Below are positions 1-6,768 of a DNA stretch of 64,000 bases, piece after piece. Each line of letters starts with the position of its first letter. Within the stretch, counting starts at the first letter, position 1. The DNA comes from Chryseobacterium mulctrae (GTDB taxonomy: Bacteria; Bacteroidota; Bacteroidia; Flavobacteriales; Weeksellaceae), in the NCBI RefSeq assembly GCF_006175945.1, contig NZ_VAJL01000001.1:1240001-1304000 (forward strand), read 5' to 3'. Made by a program: the position numbers and the translations under genes. The notes below the pieces were generated by a model, which saw only the letters and a program-made list of their open reading frames with translations, was not told the origin of the DNA and did not search any database.

Positions 1-597
1 AAGATAAATTTTAGCATATTTATCAGGGAAAAAATCTAATAATTTTTCTTTAATCTGATTAAAATTATTTAAAATTTCTTTCTTTAAAGCAGTTCGCAAA
101 ATTTCCCCTTTAGTATTCACAAAAACTTCAATCGGATATAACGATTTCATGCTTTCAATCGCCAAACTTTCCATTTTTGTGTCATTGCGGTTTGAAAACT
201 GATCTTTCGTAAAATGAAAAAGATGTTCACCCAATTCATTTTTTTTCCATTCTAAAGATGCGATATAAGAAAAACTTTTGTCAACAGTTTTACCTGCTTC
301 ATTTGATGTTTCTTTAATTGCAATTTTAAATTTTTCGTTAAAACCAACCGGATCAAAACTGATCTTCGGATTTAATTCCGGACTTTTAAAAGGGGCATCA
401 TTTTTATCATTATATGCTTTGATCTTTGCAAGATCGGGTAACAACAGTTTTTTTCCGGGAATCAAATCATCAACAATAAAATCTTCTTTCAGGCAATGTT
501 GATTGTGAAATTCTTTAAGATAAACAGGGTTTTCAAGTCTGATTTTCTCAGCAATATTCTCGAAAGTATCTCCGGGAAGTATAAAATGGATCATCAT
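1..597 (-). CDS. LysM-like protein, C-terminus outside window (T6SS cargo region)
   Basis: Open on the minus strand from an ATG pair at 597 to the window edge, giving 199 codons with no stop, so the C-terminus is missing. The N-terminus (MMIHFILPGDTFENIAEKI, followed by LIPGKKLLLP about 40 residues on) has the shape of a LysM peptidoglycan-binding motif: a start resembling 'Y.V..GDTl..IA', then a turn and a 'i.pGq.l.lP' end. There is no signal peptide, which fits a protein that stays cytoplasmic or is exported by the T6SS rather than Sec. The rest (residues 60-199) is hydrophilic and unrecognised. It lies 37 bp downstream of a lipoprotein gene on the same strand, so it probably belongs to the T6SS cargo unit as an effector, adaptor or hydrolase fragment. 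The LysM call is moderate; the role is inference. Confidence 0.6.
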   Translation of the reverse strand, partial: MMIHFILPGDTFENIAEKIRLENPVYLKEFHNQHCLKEDFIVDDLIPGKKLLLPDLAKIKAYNDKNDAPFKSPELNPKISFDPVGFNEKFKIAIKETSNEAGKTVDKSFSYIASLEWKKNELGEHLFHFTKDQFSNRNDTKMESLAIESMKSLYPIEVFVNTKGEILRTALKKEILNNFNQIKEKLLDFFPDKYAKIYL

Positions 598-634
598 AGA
601 TTTCTCATCATTTTGAAAATTATTTTGAACTTAA

Positions 635-1588
635 CTATTGTTTTATCAATTCATAGGTTTCATTTTCATCTACTATTTCGTTGATAAAATTACTTTTCAA
701 AAGGTATTTGTTATTATTTTTTGTGATTATAAAAGTAGAATCTTTTTTGTTTTTTAGGGAAAGAATAATTTCATTTTCGTTTTGATTTAAAACAGTTAAA
801 TCTTTTTCAAAAATCTCAATATAAGTATCTAAGCCAAATTTTACAGAATCTTTTTTAATTTTTATTCTAATCATTCCCCAACCTCTCGGATCTCCAGATT
901 CTTCTTTCATCCTCAAAAAATTACAGGAATAATCCCCAAGCCAAGAAAAGTTTTTTGAAGGAGTTTTTGTCTCGATAGTTGATTTAAAATTTTGAACAAA
1001 ATACGATGGAAAATTAGTCTTAAAGTATTTCGATTCTAAAATTCTAGGAAGAACATTTGATAATTCTTGTTTAATTAATATCCATTTATTTTCTTGATTA
1101 TTATAATAATAAATTTCTGCATTTGTTTTATCGTCTAAATACACGCTTTCACTTGAACATCCTGCATTAGATTTCAGAAATTTTAAAGGAACATAGTAGC
1201 AAAAAATTGTATAATCCTTACTACTCTCTCTTATTTTATTTTCAATTTCTTTATTTTCTGTTTCAAAATTTATTTTATCTATATCTTTATTTTTGAAATA
1301 TTGATTTACCCAATAATCTTCCAATTCTCGAGTTTTTGGAATATAATGAATTGTGAAATAACTATCTCTACAATCTAAGAACGTTTTTATAGGATGATCT
1401 GCAGGAGTAGACTCATCAACAATCATTGTGTATTTAGCAGAATATTTTTTATCAAAAAAGTTAATACTCTCAGTGGTAGAAGTTTGTTTAGTTTTTTTGG
1501 ATACTATGTGATTTTCTTGTACATCTCGCTTACACGAAAACAACAAGATTAGAATTATTAAGAAAAATTTATTCAATTGCATTTTCAT
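635..1588 (-). CDS. Predicted lipoprotein, possible second immunity protein
   Basis: About 317 residues. The frame opens at a TTG at 1597, but the ATG at 1588 gives a clean lipoprotein signal (MKMQLNKFFLIILILLFSC, lipobox Cys near residue 19) and is preferred. The mature part is charged and Lys/Asn-rich with no domain I recognise; a C-terminal beta-rich stretch (roughly residues 225-310, starting SWLGDYSCNF) looks like a small barrel or sandwich. The gene start overlaps the decayed M23 reading frame upstream, the tight coupling expected of a toxin-immunity pair. That position and the lipoprotein export suggest a periplasmic immunity protein that outlived its effector. No homologue is claimed. 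Confidence 0.6.
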   Translation of the reverse strand: MKMQLNKFFLIILILLFSCKRDVQENHIVSKKTKQTSTTESINFFDKKYSAKYTMIVDESTPADHPIKTFLDCRDSYFTIHYIPKTRELEDYWVNQYFKNKDIDKINFETENKEIENKIRESSKDYTIFCYYVPLKFLKSNAGCSSESVYLDDKTNAEIYYYNNQENKWILIKQELSNVLPRILESKYFKTNFPSYFVQNFKSTIETKTPSKNFSWLGDYSCNFLRMKEESGDPRGWGMIRIKIKKDSVKFGLDTYIEIFEKDLTVLNQNENEIILSLKNKKDSTFIITKNNNKYLLKSNFINEIVDENETYELIKQ

Positions 1589-2047
1589 TAGTATCAAATT
1601 TTGTTTTCATATAATCTTCTGGCTGTAATCCTGATTTCGAGTTTATTCACACCTATGTCTAACTCTGAAATACTACTGAGTGAATCTATCCGTCCACCAG
1701 TTCTTGCACTCGTTGTGCGTAATTTAAAATGCAAATGTACCTGATTTGCATTGAGCGCTGTAGCCGAAGATCCTGTTTTTCCACTTTTCCTTATAAGACC
1801 ACCAGCTTTAACTTTTGTAGGATTACCACTACTATCTTTTGCGACAATATCTACTGAACTTAAATGGGCCTAGAAAAAACAATATGTAGTACCATACTCA
1901 CCTTTCAGATTAATATATTCTCTATAATTTGCGGAAATATATATTTCATTGACTTCACCATCTACACAAGCATAAATTTGAGTTCCAGTTGGAGCGCATA
2001 AATCTATACCAAAATGTGTACTAGAGTCTCACATCTTTTCAAAAATA
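1569..2047 (-). pseudogene. Decayed M23 (LytM) endopeptidase domain
   Basis: Conceptual translation gives a degraded copy of the C-terminal M23 domain of the intact effector upstream. Recognisable segments include THFGIDLCAPTGTQIYACVD (intact copy: QHEGLDLYAPVGTEVYACVD), HLHFKLRTTSARTGGRID (intact: HLHFEVRTTSARTGGRID) and AHLSSVDIVAKD. Two in-frame stops break it: a TGA at 2029-2031 where the intact copy has Arg, and a TAG at 1870-1872 in place of the Tyr of FFYAHL. Near the end, a change of frame gives a plausible C-terminus (SGLQPEDYMKTKFD...) ending at 1569-1571, so a frameshift is also likely. The zinc-ligand positions (HxxxD, HLH) are still visible. I see no N-terminal effector region, so this looks like an orphan toxin-domain cassette left after duplication. 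Confidence 0.85.
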
Positions 2048-3082
2048 TCACAAAGGTTTTTCTTCATAAAAAGTTTGCTTCCATTTATTAGAATTTTGTA
2101 ATTGAACCTTGAAGTTAACTTGGCTGCAACAGCCACTCAAATGTAAAAATGTCAAAGTTTTATTTTTAAAATCTATATTTCTTGGAAAAAATCTAACCTG
2201 GTCTGTCAAGTAATGGTCAATTTTGAATTTTCCGTCTTTATCCTGAATAAAATATGCATATAGTGTTCCTGCATTTCCACCCATATAGTTTGCAATAACG
2301 AAATCTTCTAAGCCATCGAAATTGATATCCACAATTATAAATTCCGGTAAGTTTTGCTTATTGATCTTCTGATTTATACCTGGATCATTAAAAAAAGAAA
2401 CTGCCTCTTCCGGTGCAGAATAAATATATTCAGGATTAAAATTAATTAATTGATTTTGAGCGCTTTTATTAATTATTTTTATTTGGAGTGCTCTTGGCTT
2501 CTTTTCTTCAGTAAAGGAGGCGGTTTTAATAAAGTAAGTAAAATTAGCGGTTTTAAATAGCTGTTTATCATCAACATTTATTGTACGAAGTTGATCCTCT
2601 TTTCCATTGATGCTATTTTGTTCATTTTTAGAATTCAACTTAAATGTCCATTTTTTTACAAGTTTTTTATCCAACAATAAATTTAAAGTTTTGTGATCAG
2701 AAAATTCTTCAATTTTTACATCAATATTTTTCGATTTGAGATTAACGGTATCCATAATTCGATACTTTGCAACATCCGGATTTTGTAAAAATTTATGAAC
2801 TGCAAATATATAATTTTCACTATTTGTTATATTATATAAACCATACCATATGCTATCAATAGCAGTTTCTTTGAACTCTAGGGTTTTTACGTCAACAAGT
2901 TCCGTCATTTCGTTAAATTCTCTATTAATATAAATATCATTTTGTCCCTTTGTTCTTTTGACCTGTTCTATTGAGTTGATATTGATTTTTTCAGCATCAG
3001 TTATCGTTGTGTTACTATTTTTACCACAAGATGAAAAAATTAATAAAACTGACAGTATATAAATATAGGTTACTCTTTTCAT
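2048..3082 (-). CDS. Predicted lipoprotein, candidate immunity protein for the lysozyme/M23 effector
   Basis: 344 residues with a lipoprotein signal (MKRVTYIYILSVLLIFSSC; Cys19). The start codon lies one base past the stop of the large peptidoglycan-hydrolase effector, so translation is coupled. The C-terminal half carries a calcium-loop-like motif in a beta-rich setting, VDINFDGLEDFVIANYMGG (D-x-N-x-D-G-x-x-D, as in VCBS/FG-GAP repeats), followed by a CC pair (LHLSGCCSQVNF). That arrangement resembles the XAC2610-type lysozyme-inhibitor proteins that protect xanthomonads from a secreted lysozyme effector; I see a resemblance, not a proven relationship. A periplasm-facing lipoprotein directly behind a peptidoglycan-degrading T6SS effector is the standard position of an immunity protein. 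The N-terminal half is unrecognised. Confidence 0.7.
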   Translation of the reverse strand: MKRVTYIYILSVLLIFSSCGKNSNTTITDAEKININSIEQVKRTKGQNDIYINREFNEMTELVDVKTLEFKETAIDSIWYGLYNITNSENYIFAVHKFLQNPDVAKYRIMDTVNLKSKNIDVKIEEFSDHKTLNLLLDKKLVKKWTFKLNSKNEQNSINGKEDQLRTINVDDKQLFKTANFTYFIKTASFTEEKKPRALQIKIINKSAQNQLINFNPEYIYSAPEEAVSFFNDPGINQKINKQNLPEFIIVDINFDGLEDFVIANYMGGNAGTLYAYFIQDKDGKFKIDHYLTDQVRFFPRNIDFKNKTLTFLHLSGCCSQVNFKVQLQNSNKWKQTFYEEKPL

Positions 3083-3083
3083 A

Positions 3084-6000
3084 TTAAATTCCTGTTTGTG
3101 TGGCCTGATCTGGGTTAGTGATTACATCATTTTTTAATTCGTCTATCGTTGCAATAGGATCAATTCTTCCTCCTGTTCTTGCGCTTGTAGTTCTCACCTC
3201 AAAATGAAGATGATTCATTTTTGCTGCCTGTCCACTGGCGTTACCAGATTGTCCTGTTTTTCCAATTGGGTCTCCGGCAGTAACTTTCGCATCTTTTGCA
3301 ACGCTTCTTTCCGATAGGTGCGCATAAAAAAAGTAATAAGTTTCCCCTTTGTAGGTTCCTTTAATTCCGAGTGTATTACCATAAGTTCCTGAAATATAAT
3401 CTTCATAAATTTCTCCATCCACACAGGCATAAACTTCTGTACCTACCGGAGCGTAGAGGTCTAAACCTTCATGCTGCTTTGAGAATCTCACTTCGGCATC
3501 TCCATGATCACTATCTCCCGGATAAAATCCACTACCATACCATCCACGAAGTTCCATTCTATCTAAAGGATGGTGCCATGACCCACTACTTTCATTTTCA
3601 CAATTACATTTAATGTCAAAATCTTTTAAAAATCCTTTTTGAATATGTAAATGACTTTTTCCAGCGAGTTCTTCTTTTAAAAACTCATCATAGTAATCTA
3701 AGGTCTCCTGCATTTTTGCTGTTGGTTGCCCTGCTGTTGCTCCAGGTAAGCTTACCCATGTACCGCTTGATGTAGATATCGCTCCTTTTATATCATTATT
3801 TAGAAGCTTAGTAATCGCTCCAATATCTTTCAATATAATCACACAAAGTCTATCTTGTGCTACTTCTGAAAATCCTTTTGCATCATATTTTTTAGCTTTA
3901 TCACTAGCTTCGGTATAAACTTCTGGAATCGCCTTTTGGAAATATCCGTTTTTAAATACAATTGTATAGCCATTAAGTTCGTCAAATTTCCAACTCATAA
4001 ACTGATAGGCGCCTGCTGCAGAAGACCTTAAGGTATTTGTACTGTTGCTATTAATTACTCGTGGATGATCATCTGATAATGTGAAGTTATTTCCTGCTCC
4101 ACTGAACCAAGTGGTATAGCCCAACTGAGGATCTCTTGCTTGTTTAGTTCCTTTGACGTATTCTCCGGTTCCTTCAGCAATTCTTATCACTCTCATAAAT
4201 GCACGAATTCTTTCTTCACATTCGCATTTTTTCCCTATCTCAAAATAAGCTCCCTCTGCTTTTAAAAATTCTTTATCATGCTGTTTTTCACCTTGAGCTT
4301 TAACATTAAGATATAATAATTCCTTTTCTTTTTTATATAAATTAAACTTTATAGTCTCACCTTTTGTGTACGTTTTAATTTGTAGTACGGTTTCAATATC
4401 TTCGGCATAAGCAACTTTACCGTTTTCAATTTTTGGATTGCCTAATTTTCCTTCCTTAGCATTTTTCGCAATAGTTGCGGATAAACTTTTTTTATTTTCT
4501 GCGGTGATAGCAGTACCGTTTACATTATTGAAAGTATAAGTATATTCACCATCTTGCTTTCCTTTTTTAAGTTTTTCTCTCCATTCTTTCAGTTCATCAT
4601 CAGACTTTGGTCTTAGATGAACAGGAATTTTCACTATCCCGTTTTCTATTTTCCCTGTGAACTCACTTTTTTCAGTTCCTGGAACTTCTCCTGTGGTCGG
4701 AGTAGCCTGATCCATTTGTTCTTCACTAATTTCTAAGATTGGTAGAACAGCTCCTGCAGAACCTTTAATTAATCCATCTTTTTCTTTAATAATTATCGTT
4801 GCCTGTTTGTCACTTAGACCTGAACCAGCCGTTTTTGCCACCAAATATAATTTTGTATCTAAAGGTGCAGAGGTAATTTTCTTTAATTCAGCTCCCAGTT
4901 TAAAGGTTTGGAAACTTACTTTTTCATCTTTATTATAAACCTCTTTGGAAAGAGCCTGTTTAATAGCTTCCAAAGTTGTATATTCTTTTTTGTCTGCCAA
5001 TGCTTTTACAGCAGGTTTTCCTAAAATAATTTTTGCAATTTTTTCTTTTTCTGCATCAGTAGCAGTTTTATTTCCGTTACTTCCAAACTGGTATTCTAAA
5101 GTTCCGGCAGCTTCGCCTGTTTGCTTGATGTATTCTTTTTTAGCAAAATAAGCATCCAACAATTCTTCCACCGAAGAATCTTCTACTATACTTACCGTTT
5201 TCCCTTCGTTAGGTTGCGGAGTTGGTGGTTGTTCAGCCTCAACTGTTCCTTGAGCTTCCTGATAATCGTGTAATTCTTCTTCAGACGGGTTTGTATTTTG
5301 ACCAGCAACTCCCCTTTCTTCCATTTGCGATGCCGGTTTTTCTGCGGCAGGTGAATTTTCAGCTCTGGGCCGCGTATTATTTGATGGAGTTTCAGGTGTT
5401 GACTGAGCCGGAGGAGTAGGATTATCTGTAGATTGTTGTGGTCTTGGTTGAGGAATTGGAGCAGGCGTATACAAAGGATTGTTTACATTCACATTATCCG
5501 TTACGTGTTTTTTGTGAGAAAAATATTCTACCGTAACATAAAACTCAAGTTGTTTGGGATCTGTTTCTCCCTGCATTGCTTTTTGCATCAAAGCTCTGGT
5601 GAGCATAAACTCGGCTGTAGCAACACCACTTCTGTCTACGGTTGCTTCTTTGGTTTCAATTAAAAGATTTTTTGCATCGTGTCTTTCGCCTGTTGCATCA
5701 TCCTCCCAAAGAGTAAACTTTAATTTTTTACCATTCAAATTCACACATTGTGCACGAGCTCTCATTTTTTCTCTAAAACTGAAAACAGTTCCCGGTGAAT
5801 CGTCCACATACTGAAGTTCTACTTTTTCAATTTTAGGAACAGCCGCAGGTTGAGGATTGATTTCAATTGTTGATGCTCCTCTTCCTTCAGGTTCAAAAAG
5901 ATATGCTTCTAAACGATAGGTATGTTTTTGTGCAACTTCTCCGAAAGTAAAGTTCCCAACACCTTTTTTTTTGATGTTGGTTGATGTAAATCTTCCGTTG

Positions 6001-6152
6001 GATCTTTTTTTAAATAATTCCCAAATAACATTTGCCGGATTTCTTTGGTTTTGAGGTGTGGAAGGATACCAATCTGTAACGGTATAAGTAGTAGCTTCTC
6101 CTACTTTTGGAGAAGAATTTCCGGATATTTTTGAAACTCCTTTTTTAGACAT
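3084..6152 (-). CDS. Large T6SS-type effector: lambda-lysozyme-like domain plus M23 endopeptidase
   Basis: 1022 residues, no signal peptide. Residues 1-230 form a beta-rich N-terminal module starting MSKKGVSKISG, likely for loading on the spike. A Pro/Gln/Asn/Glu-rich linker (about 230-320) and a long middle region (320-640) follow. Residues about 645-833 resemble lambda endolysin (GH104 lytic transglycosylase): RIAEGTGEY with candidate catalytic Glu660, DHPRVI, SSAAGAYQFMSWKFDEL and SGTWVSLPGA match the phage enzyme's SEGT, DHPR, GAGRYQL and WASLPGA blocks. Residues about 860-1010 are an M23 peptidase with zinc ligands His894/Asp898 (HEGLD) and His981-Leu-His983. It would cut both glycan and peptide bonds. 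It sits between a PAAR-like spike gene and a lipoprotein gene, with 18 bp and 1 bp gaps. Domain calls are firm; delivery by the T6SS is inferred from context. Confidence 0.85.
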   Translation of the reverse strand: MSKKGVSKISGNSSPKVGEATTYTVTDWYPSTPQNQRNPANVIWELFKKRSNGRFTSTNIKKKGVGNFTFGEVAQKHTYRLEAYLFEPEGRGASTIEINPQPAAVPKIEKVELQYVDDSPGTVFSFREKMRARAQCVNLNGKKLKFTLWEDDATGERHDAKNLLIETKEATVDRSGVATAEFMLTRALMQKAMQGETDPKQLEFYVTVEYFSHKKHVTDNVNVNNPLYTPAPIPQPRPQQSTDNPTPPAQSTPETPSNNTRPRAENSPAAEKPASQMEERGVAGQNTNPSEEELHDYQEAQGTVEAEQPPTPQPNEGKTVSIVEDSSVEELLDAYFAKKEYIKQTGEAAGTLEYQFGSNGNKTATDAEKEKIAKIILGKPAVKALADKKEYTTLEAIKQALSKEVYNKDEKVSFQTFKLGAELKKITSAPLDTKLYLVAKTAGSGLSDKQATIIIKEKDGLIKGSAGAVLPILEISEEQMDQATPTTGEVPGTEKSEFTGKIENGIVKIPVHLRPKSDDELKEWREKLKKGKQDGEYTYTFNNVNGTAITAENKKSLSATIAKNAKEGKLGNPKIENGKVAYAEDIETVLQIKTYTKGETIKFNLYKKEKELLYLNVKAQGEKQHDKEFLKAEGAYFEIGKKCECEERIRAFMRVIRIAEGTGEYVKGTKQARDPQLGYTTWFSGAGNNFTLSDDHPRVINSNSTNTLRSSAAGAYQFMSWKFDELNGYTIVFKNGYFQKAIPEVYTEASDKAKKYDAKGFSEVAQDRLCVIILKDIGAITKLLNNDIKGAISTSSGTWVSLPGATAGQPTAKMQETLDYYDEFLKEELAGKSHLHIQKGFLKDFDIKCNCENESSGSWHHPLDRMELRGWYGSGFYPGDSDHGDAEVRFSKQHEGLDLYAPVGTEVYACVDGEIYEDYISGTYGNTLGIKGTYKGETYYFFYAHLSERSVAKDAKVTAGDPIGKTGQSGNASGQAAKMNHLHFEVRTTSARTGGRIDPIATIDELKNDVITNPDQATQTGI

Positions 6153-6170
6153 TTCAGGAAAGTTTATAGA

Positions 6171-6674
6171 TTAATAAGCGTCGATTTCGCTTTCCATTAC
6201 TGTTTCTTTAAAGTCATTCACATCCACAAGAGGATTTACGTGTCTGATTACTTTTGCATCAGCATTTTTTACATTCTTTTTACTCATCTCACCACGCTGT
6301 CCGTGATCTTTAATCGTAATTTTTCCACCCGTTGCACATTGAAGCTCTGAAACTTCTGTCACACACTTTTTACCCATGACTAAAACTTTTTCATAAGTTT
6401 TCTGCCATTTTCCGGCAGGAGCATAAGCGCACGGAAGATAACCACCCGAACTGGGTTTTAATTTACATTTTCCAAAACTCGGACCTGGTGGATCAAACTG
6501 AAGGTCATCTTCTGTAACAGATAAATAATCTGAATTTCCGGCAGAATCATTCCAGAAATGTTTGTTGTGAGCATTAACAATATGCTTAGGAAACTGATCT
6601 CCCTGGTTACACTGGCAAGTTCCTTTTTGAACTACGAAGTGTTTACCATCATGAGATGATGATTGAGTAGACAT
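6171..6674 (-). CDS. PAAR-like (DUF4280-type) T6SS spike protein
   Basis: 167 residues from the ATG at 6674 (MSTQSSSHDGKHFVV); the frame runs further upstream, but that part contains the likely promoter. The protein is rich in Gly/Cys/Lys with regularly spaced Cys (KGTCQCNQG, FGKCKLKP, GYLPCAY, GKKCVTEVSELQCATGGKITI). This matches the DUF4280 PAAR-like family: a beta-rich tip with a CATGG...I.I.DHGQ block. Such proteins sharpen the VgrG/Hcp tube of Bacteroidota T6SSs and carry effectors. It is the first gene of the cargo unit, 18 bp upstream of the peptidoglycan-hydrolase gene, and probably carries that effector. Confidence in the family is good; the exact partner is inference. Confidence 0.82.
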   Translation of the reverse strand: MSTQSSSHDGKHFVVQKGTCQCNQGDQFPKHIVNAHNKHFWNDSAGNSDYLSVTEDDLQFDPPGPSFGKCKLKPSSGGYLPCAYAPAGKWQKTYEKVLVMGKKCVTEVSELQCATGGKITIKDHGQRGEMSKKNVKNADAKVIRHVNPLVDVNDFKETVMESEIDAY

Positions 6675-6692
6675 AATGTGAGATTTGGTACT

Positions 6693-6700
6693 CAAAGATA
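6693..6700 (-). promoter_or_regulatory. Candidate -7 element of the T6SS cargo unit
   Basis: The minus strand reads TATCTTTG, a perfect match to the Bacteroidota -7 consensus TAnnTTTG, about 20 bp upstream of the PAAR-like start codon and just after the tssR terminator. No good -33 TTG is visible at the usual distance. It would make the cargo genes an independent transcription unit. Confidence 0.45.
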
Positions 6701-6721
6701 ACAAAAAGTATTCTAACATAA

Positions 6722-6751
6722 AAAAAACGGAAAATTAATTCTCCGTTTTTT
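6722..6751 (-). terminator. Intrinsic terminator after tssR
   Basis: Inverted repeat with outer arms AAAACGGA/TCCGTTTT and a self-pairing AATTAATT centre, followed by a T run on the minus strand. It lies 18 bp beyond the tssR stop and before the PAAR-like gene, separating the membrane-complex operon from the cargo unit. Confidence 0.75.
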
Positions 6752-6768
6752 CATTATGTCATAACTAA

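Noticed and set aside
3371..3613. Plus-strand His/Leu-rich frame within the effector gene
   Set aside because: It lies antisense to the conserved M23 domain and is explained by its codon pattern.
3084..6152. Prophage endolysin gene
   Set aside because: The lambda-lysozyme-like domain is in a 1022-residue protein beside PAAR-like and TssR genes, with no phage structural or holin genes around.
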